From Flavobacterium crassostreae (GTDB lineage Bacteria; Bacteroidota; Bacteroidia; Flavobacteriales; Flavobacteriaceae), in assembly GCF_001831475.1 (NCBI RefSeq), contig NZ_CP017688.1, forward strand, positions 682,001-746,000: DNA of 64,000 nt, read 5' to 3'. The position numbers and the translations under genes were made by a program. The notes beneath the pieces were generated by a model. The model worked only from the letters and a program-made list of their open reading frames with translations. It made no database searches and was not told the DNA's origin. Of the stretch, positions 1-7,281 are shown in pieces. The stretch's first letter is position 1. Each line of letters begins with the position of its first letter.

Positions 1-1
1 T

Positions 2-562
2 GCCAACCAAGGAGTCTACACCAAACCCCAATTTCTAAACCGAATCGAAGACAAAAGCGGACTCATAATCTACGAGCCCATCCCAGAATCCCACGATGTC
101 CTGAACAAAGACATCGCCTTTGCCATCATCAAATTATTAGAAGGAGTAACCGAAGGCGGATCCGGAAACCGATTAAGAACCCAAGGCGGCGGATATGGAT
201 ACAACCGAATTACCGGATACCCCTACCAATTCACCAATCCAATTGCAGGCAAAACCGGAACCACCCAAAACCAATCCGACGGCTGGTTTATGGGCATGGT
301 ACCCAACCTAGTAACCGGAGTTTGGGTAGGTTGTGAAGACCGATCCGCCCGATTCAAGAGCATCACCTACGGACAAGGAGCCACCGCAGCCCTACCCGTT
401 TGGGCCTATTTCATGAAACTATGCTATGCAGATCCAGAACTAAAAGTCTCCAAGTCAGAATTTGAAAGACCCGCAAATCTTTCCGTAAAAGTAGACTGCT
501 ACACCGCCCCCAAAACAAAAGATACCACGGCAGTACAAGACACAGAAGAGTTTGAATTTTAG
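2..562 (+). CDS. Penicillin-binding protein 1A-type transglycosylase/transpeptidase, C-terminal part (5' end outside window)
   Basis: The reading frame is open from base 2, so only the last 186 residues are present. The KTG triad of the transpeptidase fold is visible as AGKTGTTQNQSDGWFMG, with KTGT at 251-262, followed by the usual strand TGVWVGCEDR and an alanine-rich helix. These features are typical of class A PBPs, which build and cross-link peptidoglycan on the periplasmic face of the inner membrane. The SxxK and SxN motifs and the glycosyltransferase domain must lie upstream. The tail after the domain is short and ends in a Glu/Phe-rich sequence. Class A rather than class B is inferred from the sequence style around KTG. 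The methionine at 290 is internal and is not a start. Confidence 0.85.
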   Translation, partial: ANQGVYTKPQFLNRIEDKSGLIIYEPIPESHDVLNKDIAFAIIKLLEGVTEGGSGNRLRTQGGGYGYNRITGYPYQFTNPIAGKTGTTQNQSDGWFMGMVPNLVTGVWVGCEDRSARFKSITYGQGATAALPVWAYFMKLCYADPELKVSKSEFERPANLSVKVDCYTAPKTKDTTAVQDTEEFEF

Positions 563-570
563 ACCAACTC

Positions 571-652
571 GGAGCTCCTTCCAGCTATACGCTATATCTT
601 TGTGGCGGAACCCCCGCCACAAAGGATGCCGCTACTATCTGGGCTAAAAACC
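571..652 (+). ncRNA. Structured repeat element, copy A (putative RNA, possibly Flavo-1-like)
   Basis: A perfect 11-bp hairpin (598-608 with 614-624, loop AACCC) sits inside a longer fold in which CCAG at 581-584 pairs with CTGG at 639-642 and an outer AGC pairs with GCT. The same layout, with conserved CTATATCTTT and AAAGGATGCCG flanks, recurs on the minus strand at 4866-4952, where the helices have different bases that still pair. No T-run follows the hairpin, so it is not a plain terminator. It lies between the PBP gene and scoA, ending about 20 bp before the scoA start. A match to the Rfam family Flavo-1 is only suspected from lineage and size. Confidence 0.55.
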
Positions 653-671
653 ACACTAAATACGCCATTTT

Positions 672-1370
672 ATGATTAACAAAAAAGTAAACACCGTACA
701 AGAAGCACTCCAAGGAGTACACGATGGGATGACCATAATGCTAGGAGGTTTCGGATTGTGTGGCATACCAGAGAATGCAATTGCAGAACTAGTAAACAAA
801 GAAACCAAAAACCTCACCTGCATTTCCAACAACGCAGGCGTAGATAACTTTGGACTCGGCTTGCTACTACAAAAACACCAAATTCAAAAAATGATTTCAT
901 CCTACGTAGGAGAAAATGCCGAATTTGAACGCCAAATGCTCAGTGGAGAACTAGAGGTAGAACTCACCCCACAAGGCACACTAGCCGAAAAATGTCGTGC
1001 AGCACAAGCAGGCATTCCGGCATTTTATACCCCCGCAGGATACGGCACCGAAGTAGCCAAAGACAAAGAAGCACGAGAATTTAATGGCAAAATGCACCTT
1101 ATGGAACTAGCCTACCAAGCTGACTTTGCAATAGTCAAAGCTTGGAAAGGAGACGAAGCCGGAAACCTAATCTTTAAAGGAACCGCCCGCAACTTTAACG
1201 CCTGTATGGCAGGTGCCGCAAAAATCACCATAGCCGAAGTAGAACAACTCCTACCCATAGGCTCCTTAAACCCAAACGAAATTCACATCCCCGGAATTAT
1301 GGTACAACGCATCTTTCAGGGACAAAAATTTGAAAAAAGAATAGAACAACGAACCGTCCAAAAAAAATAA
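672..1370 (+). CDS. scoA: 3-oxoacid CoA-transferase subunit A
   Basis: This 232-residue protein begins with the family pattern MIxKxVxxxxEAL and the glycine-rich loop [11 protein letters not shown] of CoA-transferase family I alpha subunits. With subunit B it moves CoA from succinyl-CoA to acetoacetate or other 3-oxoacids in the cytosol, which lets ketone bodies or short 3-oxoacids enter acetyl-CoA metabolism. The length is normal for a separate A subunit. The B subunit follows after 70 bp on the same strand, so the two are probably co-transcribed. Substrate preference (succinyl-CoA versus acetate) cannot be read from the sequence, so atoD would be an alternative name. Confidence 0.92.
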   Translation: MINKKVNTVQEALQGVHDGMTIMLGGFGLCGIPENAIAELVNKETKNLTCISNNAGVDNFGLGLLLQKHQIQKMISSYVGENAEFERQMLSGELEVELTPQGTLAEKCRAAQAGIPAFYTPAGYGTEVAKDKEAREFNGKMHLMELAYQADFAIVKAWKGDEAGNLIFKGTARNFNACMAGAAKITIAEVEQLLPIGSLNPNEIHIPGIMVQRIFQGQKFEKRIEQRTVQKK

Positions 1371-1440
1371 CGCAGCATTTGGCTGCCCAGCCCTAAAACA
1401 TTCTATAAGCCCAAATTTACTACCCATAAAATACAACTAT

Positions 1441-2097
1441 ATGTTAGGAAAAGAAGAAATTGCAAAACGAATAGCCCAAGAAGTAAAAGACGGTTATTAT
1501 GTAAACCTAGGAATAGGCATTCCAACATTAGTAGCCAATTATGTCCGTACGGATATAGCCGTAGAGTTTCAGAGTGAAAATGGCGTTTTGGGCATGGGCC
1601 CATTTCCGTTGGATGGCCAAGAAGATGCCGATCTAATAAACGCCGGAAAACAAACCATAACCGCCCTACCGGGCGCATCGTTCTTTGATTCGGCAATGAG
1701 TTTTGGAATGATTCGGTCCCAAAAAGTAGACCTGACAATTCTGGGAGCCATGGAAGTATCCGAAAACGGAGACATCGCAAACTGGAAAATACCCGGAAAA
1801 ATGGTCAAAGGTATGGGAGGCGCAATGGATCTAGTAGCCTCCGCAGAAAACATTATAGTGGCCATGATGCACGTAAACAAAAAAGGCGAATCCAAGATAC
1901 TTAAAAAATGTACACTGCCATTAACCGGAGTAGGCTGCGTCAAAAAAGTAGTCACAGAATTGGCCGTACTCGAAGTAACCCCCAAAGGCTTTAAGCTCCT
2001 GGAGCGTGCCCCAGGAATCTCGGTAGAGCATATTATAGCCGCTACACAAGCACCTTTGCTTATTGAAGGAGACATCCCTGAGATGCAAATAGAGTAA
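1441..2097 (+). CDS. scoB: 3-oxoacid CoA-transferase subunit B
   Basis: This 218-residue protein carries the beta-subunit signatures VNLGIGIPT near residue 22 and FQSENGVLGMGPFP near residue 45. The glutamate of SENG is the residue that forms the covalent glutamyl-CoA intermediate in this family. It pairs with the A subunit encoded directly upstream to make the active heterotetramer. Length and motifs are intact. The gene converges on the ABC transporter gene at 2204; the 106-bp gap holds only weak dyad symmetry and no convincing terminator. Confidence 0.93.
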   Translation: MLGKEEIAKRIAQEVKDGYYVNLGIGIPTLVANYVRTDIAVEFQSENGVLGMGPFPLDGQEDADLINAGKQTITALPGASFFDSAMSFGMIRSQKVDLTILGAMEVSENGDIANWKIPGKMVKGMGGAMDLVASAENIIVAMMHVNKKGESKILKKCTLPLTGVGCVKKVVTELAVLEVTPKGFKLLERAPGISVEHIIAATQAPLLIEGDIPEMQIE

Positions 2098-2203
2098 CAT
2101 TTCGGTTTCTATCCCTTTTTAATTCCCTTTTAAATTTTATACCAAAGGGTGGCTAGCAAATGTCCGAGTCTTTTTGAGCAACTATATAAAACGCTACGGC
2201 ACC

Positions 2204-3895
2204 TTAAACATCTCCATTGGGTATGGCTTCAAGGAGTCGTTTGGTGTATGGCGTGCCTGGATTGGCATACAATGCATCTGCATCCGCAATTTCTTCCATT
2301 TTGCCCTTATTCATGACCAATACCTGATCACTCATATACTTTACAACGGCTAGATCATGGGAAATAAAAATGTACGTAAAACCAAAATTCTCTTTTAACT
2401 CATTTAAAAGATTTAAAACCTGCGCTTGTACCGAAATATCCAATGCCGAAACCGATTCGTCACAAACAATTAACTTTGGCTGTAAAGCAATGGTTCTCGC
2501 GATACCGATACGCTGTCTTTGACCACCCGAAAATTCATGAGGATAACGGTCAAAATAACTGCTATTTAGGCCTACTTTTTCTAAAATTTCGATCGTTTTT
2601 TCTTTTCTTTCTTTATCATTTTTGTACAGTCCGTGCACTTGCATGGGTTCCATAATAGCCTTACCAATCGGTATGCGAGGGTTTAAGGACGAGTATGGAT
2701 CTTGAAAAATAATCTGAATTTCTTTTCGCAAATCTTTAGTAGCACGCTTGCTTAGTTTGGTAATGTCTCGGCCTCGGTACAAAATTGTTCCGGCAGTGGC
2801 TTTATCTAACTGCAAAATAGCATTTCCTAGGGTAGATTTGCCACAACCGCTCTCCCCTACCAAACCTAAAGTTTCTCCTTCGTATAAGGCAAAACTGATT
2901 TGGTTGACTGCTTTAAAACTGGTTTTTTTTCCAAAAAAACCGGCGGTGGACCAATATTCTTTTTCAACATTAAAGAGTTCTAGAATGGGTTTTTGACTGT
3001 ATATTTTTTTATGAAATTGGGCTCTATCCTGGGCTGTAACAATCTGGCTTTGAAGCGTATTGTTCAAAAAATCCTGAATGGTAGGCAACCGTTTTAAACG
3101 CACCTCCAAAGACGGACGCGAGGCAATTAGGGCTTTGGTGTAATTGTGGATGGGGTTTTTGAATATTTGTTTTACCGCTCCTTGTTCTACAATTTGTCCT
3201 TGGTACATCACTAAAACCCGGTGTGCAATTTCTGAAATTAAAGACAAATCATGCGAAATGAACAAGATGCTCATACCGGTTTCTTGTTGGATGTCTTTCA
3301 ATAGGTGTATGATTTCTTTTTGCACCGTAACGTCTAGGGCTGTGGTGGGCTCATCTGCAATTAACAATTTGGGATTACAGGCAATGGCCATAGCAATCAT
3401 GACGCGTTGTTTTTGGCCACCCGATATTTCGTGGGGGTATTTGTCAAAAATAAGTGCTGGATCGGGCAGTTTTACTTTTTCAAAAAGAGAAAGGGTTCTA
3501 GCTTTTGTGTCCGATCGGGATAGGTTGGTATGCTGCAGGAGTATTTCTTGCACCTGAAAACCACATTTTAAAGAGGGATTTAAAGAACTCATGGGTTCTT
3601 GAAAGATCATGGCAATGTCTTTACCTCTAACTTTTTGTAGTTGTTTGCCTGATAATGCTGCCATATTTACTCCATCCAAAAAAATGGCTCCTTGGGATAT
3701 TTTGGCACTTTTTGCGGGCAACAATCCCATTATGGCCAAAGAAGATACGGACTTGCCTGAGCCAGATTCTCCTACAATGCCTAAAATTTCGTTGGTGTTT
3801 AGGTGGTAACTAATATTGTGGATCACTGGGGTGTAGCTGCCTTCTTTTTTAAAGGAGATTTCTAGATTTTGGATAGATAGTAATTGCTCTTTCAT
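2204..3895 (-). CDS. Peptide/nickel-type ABC transporter, two fused ATPase domains
   Basis: The 563 residues contain two complete ABC ATPase domains. The first has Walker A GESGSGKS at residues 42-49, signature SGGQKQR and Walker B LLIADEPTTALD. The second has Walker A GESGCGKS near residue 345, signature SGGQRQR and LIVCDESVSALD. This DppD-DppF or GsiA/YejF-like fusion energises uptake of peptides or other small solutes from the cytoplasmic side of the inner membrane. No permease or binding-protein gene is adjacent, so its partners are encoded elsewhere, which is common for this gene in flavobacteria. The substrate cannot be inferred. Confidence 0.9.
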   Translation of the reverse strand: MKEQLLSIQNLEISFKKEGSYTPVIHNISYHLNTNEILGIVGESGSGKSVSSLAIMGLLPAKSAKISQGAIFLDGVNMAALSGKQLQKVRGKDIAMIFQEPMSSLNPSLKCGFQVQEILLQHTNLSRSDTKARTLSLFEKVKLPDPALIFDKYPHEISGGQKQRVMIAMAIACNPKLLIADEPTTALDVTVQKEIIHLLKDIQQETGMSILFISHDLSLISEIAHRVLVMYQGQIVEQGAVKQIFKNPIHNYTKALIASRPSLEVRLKRLPTIQDFLNNTLQSQIVTAQDRAQFHKKIYSQKPILELFNVEKEYWSTAGFFGKKTSFKAVNQISFALYEGETLGLVGESGCGKSTLGNAILQLDKATAGTILYRGRDITKLSKRATKDLRKEIQIIFQDPYSSLNPRIPIGKAIMEPMQVHGLYKNDKERKEKTIEILEKVGLNSSYFDRYPHEFSGGQRQRIGIARTIALQPKLIVCDESVSALDISVQAQVLNLLNELKENFGFTYIFISHDLAVVKYMSDQVLVMNKGKMEEIADADALYANPGTPYTKRLLEAIPNGDV

Positions 3896-3943
3896 GGGGT
3901 AAAAGTAATTATTTAAGCGCTAAAATTAATACCTCTTTAGCAA

Positions 3944-4657
3944 TTAAACGTGACTAATTTCTGTTTCTGATAACAGCTCTTCGTAGCGCAACCGAAGAAC
4001 TATTTGTGCTACGGCAATGGTGTCTTTCTCACAATAGGCTACAATTCGGTCTAGGTCTTTTTCTACATAATACACCTGCCCTACTTGACTGCCATCTATA
4101 TCGGTTTTGGGCGAGGGGATTTGGAGTATTTTGCACAGGAGAGTCAGAGAGGTGTAGTGTTTGTAATCTCCGAATTTCCACAATTCTAAAGTGTCTAAGT
4201 GCTGGATTTCCCATGGTTTTTTGCCAAAGAGTTGGAGTTTTTCGGGAATAGGTATTTGATGTATCACCATGCGTCTGGCCAGAAACGGAAAGTCAAATTC
4301 TTTGGCATTATGGCCGCACAATAGGTGTTGTTCTTGGTCAAAATGCTTGTTTAGTAAGTTATTGAAGTCTTTTAGAATAATGGCTTCGTCTCCGGTGAAA
4401 GAGGTTACTCTAAAGTTGCGGCTGGTTGTTTTGTTGGCAAAGTAACCCACGGAGATGCAAATTATTTTGCCAAACTCTGCCCAGATTCCGGCACGATCAT
4501 AAAATTCTTCGGGGGTGTAGTTGTCTTTGCGTTGGTATTGGGTTTTGTGTTCCCATAAGGTTTTCATTTCGGGGTCTAGGCTGTCAAAATTAGCGGTTTG
4601 GGGAACGGTTTCTATGTCTAGAAACAGAATGTTATTGAGATGGATTTTTTGGATCAT
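3944..4657 (-). CDS. Predicted 3'-5' exonuclease, PolB-like (DEDD superfamily)
   Basis: Exo I is visible as FLDIET (D14, E16). A second acidic site lies in CGHNAKEFDFPFLARR, and a third in VAYCEKDTIAV, giving the DEDD arrangement of DnaQ/PolB-type proofreading nucleases. At 237 residues this is a stand-alone exonuclease with no polymerase domain. It matches the family annotated in Bacteroidota as a PolB-like predicted 3'-5' exonuclease, with a presumed role in DNA repair or RNA/DNA trimming in the cytoplasm. It lies 48 bp upstream of the ABC gene on the same strand. Its own upstream region (4658-4992) holds a terminator and the second structured element. Confidence 0.82.
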   Translation of the reverse strand: MIQKIHLNNILFLDIETVPQTANFDSLDPEMKTLWEHKTQYQRKDNYTPEEFYDRAGIWAEFGKIICISVGYFANKTTSRNFRVTSFTGDEAIILKDFNNLLNKHFDQEQHLLCGHNAKEFDFPFLARRMVIHQIPIPEKLQLFGKKPWEIQHLDTLELWKFGDYKHYTSLTLLCKILQIPSPKTDIDGSQVGQVYYVEKDLDRIVAYCEKDTIAVAQIVLRLRYEELLSETEISHV

Positions 4658-4810
4658 CGTGTGGCTAGTTTGGTTGGTCTTTTGTACCTATTGAATAGTT
4701 GGTGTGGGTTGCACAAGCGATTACGAATATAACTATTTTGAATGGGTTGGCGGGGTTTTGGTACGGGTATTTTAGGTGTTTTGGGTTTATTGGCTGGGGC
4801 TGTTGCTAAA

Positions 4811-4847
4811 CAAAAACGACCTAAAAAGCATTGCTCTTTGGTCGTTT
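4811..4847 (-). terminator. Rho-independent terminator after the cytochrome c / structured-element unit
   Basis: Read on the minus strand, AAACGACC plus AAAGAGC pairs with GCTTTTT plus GGTCGTTT, a 15-bp stem with one bulged A and an AAT loop, followed by TTG in a T-rich stretch. It sits 19 bp beyond the structured element (copy B), so a minus-strand transcript through the cytochrome gene and the element would end here. It also separates that unit from the exonuclease gene. The rest of the 4658-4992 gap shows no reading frame. Confidence 0.75.
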
Positions 4848-4865
4848 GGAATGTTGTTGCGGTTT

Positions 4866-4952
4866 GGGGTTTTCTAGCCCTGATGGTAACGGCATCCTTT
4901 GCTTGCCTTCTTTAGGCAAGTAAAGATATAGTGTACAGCAGGAAATAGCTCC
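4866..4952 (-). ncRNA. Structured repeat element, copy B (putative RNA, possibly Flavo-1-like)
   Basis: On the minus strand this reads like copy A at 571-652: the same GGAGCT start, CTATATCTTT, AAAGGATGCCG and CAGGGCT/CTGGGCT end. The inner helix is CTTGCC/GGCAAG (4915-4920 with 4902-4907), where copy A has GTGGCGG/CCGCCAC. The outer helix is CCTG/CAGG (4939-4942 with 4879-4882), where copy A has CCAG/CTGG. Both helices therefore change sequence but keep pairing, which is evidence of selection for structure. The element begins about 40 bp after the cytochrome c stop and is followed by a strong terminator. Confidence 0.58.
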
Positions 4953-4992
4953 TTAGCGCTTTGGTGTATCTTTTTTGCTTTGGTATGCAACT

Positions 4993-5406
4993 TTATTGTA
5001 AGGTACTGTATATGTAGGCCTCTAATCCTTTTAATTCTTGATCGGACATGGTTTTGGTAAGGGCAAAATTGGCTTTCATTACTTCGTATTGGCTTGGATC
5101 TACAAGGGGTTGGCCTTCGCCTTTTAGAAAGGTAACTATGTTGCCGCTTTTTTCTTTGTAGATTTTGGCAATTTCTTGCAGGCTGGGCCCGATGGTTTTG
5201 ACGTCTACTTTGTGGCAGGTGGCGCAGTTTCCTTTTCCGTTAAAGAGGGTTTGCCCTAATGCTTCGGGGGTTTGTTCTTGGGCTGGCATGCCTTCGGAGG
5301 GGTTGGCTTGGGTGGTTTGAGGCGCACCGAAGGGTTCTGCTTCTTTTTGACTGTTTTTGCATCCTAATGCTAGGAGTGCGATGGTGATAAAGAGTATTTT
5401 TTTCAT
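4993..5406 (-). CDS. Lipoprotein c-type cytochrome, single heme
   Basis: The 137-residue product starts with a lipoprotein signal peptide ending LLALGC (lipidated Cys16), then a low-complexity Pro/Gln linker. A small class I cytochrome c domain follows, with the heme-binding CATCH at residues 61-65 and a C-terminal Met (in TKTM) as likely axial ligand. It should be anchored in a membrane facing the periplasm and carry electrons. It lies 60 bp downstream of hemB on the same strand. An exact TAAATTTG -7 promoter element at 5427-5434 in that gap suggests it can also be transcribed separately. Its redox partner is unknown. Confidence 0.85.
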   Translation of the reverse strand: MKKILFITIALLALGCKNSQKEAEPFGAPQTTQANPSEGMPAQEQTPEALGQTLFNGKGNCATCHKVDVKTIGPSLQEIAKIYKEKSGNIVTFLKGEGQPLVDPSQYEVMKANFALTKTMSDQELKGLEAYIYSTLQ

Positions 5407-5426
5407 GATTTGGAAGTATTTATTCT

Positions 5427-5434
5427 CAAATTTA
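5427..5434 (-). promoter_or_regulatory. Candidate -7 promoter element for the cytochrome c gene
   Basis: The minus strand reads TAAATTTG, matching the Bacteroidota -7 consensus TAnnTTTG, about 20 bp before the ATG at 5406. No clear TTG is present at the -33 position, so the assignment rests on the -7 match alone. Confidence 0.4.
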
Positions 5435-5466
5435 CCTTTATTTTGGCGCTTGTAAAATGATATTTA

Positions 5467-6468
5467 TCAGTTTTGTTGGTTTAGTACTTGGGCGGCTTCT
5501 TTGGCAAAATAGGTCGAAATCAGGCTGGCTCCTGCTCTTTTGATGCACATTAATTGTTCCATCATGATGGCGTTGTTGTCTAGCCAACCTCTTTGGGCGG
5601 CGGCTTTGATCATGGCATACTCTCCCGATACGTGGTAGACGGTTACTGGTACGTTTACGGCGTTTTTGACCTCGCGTACGATGTCTAGGTAGGCTATTCC
5701 GGGTTTGACCATTACCATGTCTGCGCCTTCTTCTACGTCCCAGAGGGCTTCTTTGATGGCTTCTAGGCGGTTGGCATAATCCATTTGATAGGTTTTTTTG
5801 TCTTTGGGCACTACCACGTCGGCGGCTCTGGGTGCGCTGTCTAGTGCGTCTCTAAAAGGGCCATAAAATGCCGAAGCGTATTTGGCCGAATAGCTCATGA
5901 TCCCTACATTGTGAAAACCTGCAGCGTCCAACCCTTGGCGCAAGCGTAAAACTCTTCCGTCCATCATGTCCGACGGGGCGACAAAATCTGCGCCTGCTTC
6001 TGCGTGAGAAATGGCCATTTTTACTAAAGCATCATTGGTACTGTCATTGGCTACGTCTGCATTGGCTATAATGCCGTCATGGCCGTAAATAGAATAGGGA
6101 TCTAGGGCTACATCTGGCATTACTACCATTTCTGGACAGGCTTTTTTGATGGCTCTAATGGCGTTTTGCATCAGGCCGTTGGGGTTCCAGGCTTCTTTTC
6201 CGGTATTGTCTTTGAGGTCTTCGCTCACTTTTACATACAGGTTAACGGCACGAATGCCTAAGGCATAAACTTCGTGTATTTCGAGTAGGGTTAAATCTAT
6301 GGATCTACGAAAGATTCCGGGCATGGAAGCAATTTCTATTTGTACGTTTTCTCCTTCGGTAATAAACATCGGGAACATAAAGTCTGATGGACTTAGGGTG
6401 GTTTCGCGTACTAAACTTCTAACGGATTCATTGGTTCTTAATCTTCGGCCTCGGTGTAATGGGAACAT
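5467..6468 (-). CDS. hemB: Porphobilinogen synthase (delta-aminolevulinic acid dehydratase)
   Basis: HemB condenses two 5-aminolevulinates to porphobilinogen in the cytosol, the second committed step of heme synthesis. The 333 residues show the active-site lysine segments SYSAKYAS and MVKPG and the loop APSDMMDGRV. The metal-site segment reads DVALDPYSIYGHDG. It has Asp/Ala where zinc-type enzymes have a Cys-rich stretch, as in the magnesium-type, zinc-independent enzyme of Pseudomonas. The start at 6468 follows the conserved FPxxRxRRLR region. It is separated from the other hem genes by the exported pair at 6640-9059. A -7 element lies at 6529-6536. Confidence 0.96.
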   Translation of the reverse strand: MFPLHRGRRLRTNESVRSLVRETTLSPSDFMFPMFITEGENVQIEIASMPGIFRRSIDLTLLEIHEVYALGIRAVNLYVKVSEDLKDNTGKEAWNPNGLMQNAIRAIKKACPEMVVMPDVALDPYSIYGHDGIIANADVANDSTNDALVKMAISHAEAGADFVAPSDMMDGRVLRLRQGLDAAGFHNVGIMSYSAKYASAFYGPFRDALDSAPRAADVVVPKDKKTYQMDYANRLEAIKEALWDVEEGADMVMVKPGIAYLDIVREVKNAVNVPVTVYHVSGEYAMIKAAAQRGWLDNNAIMMEQLMCIKRAGASLISTYFAKEAAQVLNQQN

Positions 6469-6528
6469 ATTGGATGTGGTTTTAAATCAGTTAAAAATCC
6501 TTAAAGAATACAGGAAATAAGATGGCTA

Positions 6529-6536
6529 CAAAGATA
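6529..6536 (-). promoter_or_regulatory. Candidate -7 promoter element for hemB
   Basis: The minus strand reads TATCTTTG, an exact TAnnTTTG match about 60 bp upstream of the hemB ATG. The -33 region lacks a clear TTG. Confidence 0.4.
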
Positions 6537-6605
6537 ATTAAAATATAAAAAGAAGCTTTAGATTGTGTTGTTTTTAAAATTATTTTCAAGATTTTAAAGG
6601 ATCAA

Positions 6606-6635
6606 TTGCATACGTGTATTTTTAACTTAACTTTG
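6606..6635 (+). promoter_or_regulatory. Flavobacterial promoter of the 6640 lipoprotein operon, abutting the start codon
   Basis: TTG at 6606-6608 and TAACTTTG at 6628-6635 are separated by 19 bp, matching the Bacteroidota sigma-factor consensus. The -7 element ends only 4 bp before the ATG at 6640. Transcription should therefore begin at or next to the start codon, giving a leaderless or nearly leaderless mRNA. Confidence 0.65.
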
Positions 6636-6639
6636 TTTA

Positions 6640-7281
6640 ATGAAGAAAATTCTTATTTTATTAGTATGCCTTTGCTTCACGAGTTGTTTTGAAATTACCG
6701 AAAGGATCCAACACCACAGCGATCAAAGTGGTACATACAAGCTAGTTGTGGATTTTTCGCAGTCGTGGTTACGGGTAAAATCTGCGATGTTTTTGGAAGA
6801 AATAAACGGTGAGAAAATACCTAATGAACAAGCCATAATAAAAAAACTGCAGGACTTTAAAAAAGCAGCAGCACAGATAGAAGGCATTTCGGGGGTGGAG
6901 ACCAAAACTAACTTTGACGATTATATTTTTGTGATTCAATTAGATTACAAAAATATTGCCGCTCTGAACCAGGCGATCAATTGTATGGATAAGCAAAAAA
7001 CTGGAATTCATTTTAAGACCAGTTCTGCCACTACTTTTGAACGCATTGCCTCGTATCCCATTCCGGACAAAGTGGTTAATGATCCGAACAAAAAAGAAGA
7101 TTTAGAAAAAGCCAACATGATCGCTATTTATAGTTTTGCTACTCCCATAGAGGCGGTAAACAACAGCCGTTGCAAAATTTCGGCCAACAAAAAGACTGCT
7201 TTTTTAAAACAAAGTCTCTATGCTGTTCTTAAAAAATCTAGCTTGATGAACAATACAATTAAACTAACCCAACAGAAATGA
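6640..7281 (+). CDS. Putative lipoprotein of unknown function
   Basis: This 213-residue protein begins with a lipoprotein signal peptide ending CFTSC, so it is probably lipidated at residue 16 and exported. The mature part is mixed alpha/beta with no motif I recognise; it includes DQSGTYKLVVDFSQSW and a run of charged helices. The stop overlaps the start of the next gene by ATGA (7278-7281), which implies translational coupling and probably a joint role. A strong promoter sits directly before the ATG. I cannot assign a function. The pair looks like a conserved flavobacterial exported module rather than recent acquisition, since base composition does not change. Confidence 0.75.
   Translation: MKKILILLVCLCFTSCFEITERIQHHSDQSGTYKLVVDFSQSWLRVKSAMFLEEINGEKIPNEQAIIKKLQDFKKAAAQIEGISGVETKTNFDDYIFVIQLDYKNIAALNQAINCMDKQKTGIHFKTSSATTFERIASYPIPDKVVNDPNKKEDLEKANMIAIYSFATPIEAVNNSRCKISANKKTAFLKQSLYAVLKKSSLMNNTIKLTQQK

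Noticed and set aside
1403-1780. Minus-strand 125-codon open frame opposite scoB
   Set aside because: It overlaps a clear scoB gene, and its sequence has no signal, domain or gene-like composition.
2165-2210. Third copy of the structured element (GAGCAACTATATAAAACGCTACGGCACC)-like stretch in two parts
   Set aside because: Only short matches such as CTATAT are shared; the paired arms and the AAAGGATGCCG block are missing, and part of it lies in the ABC gene end.
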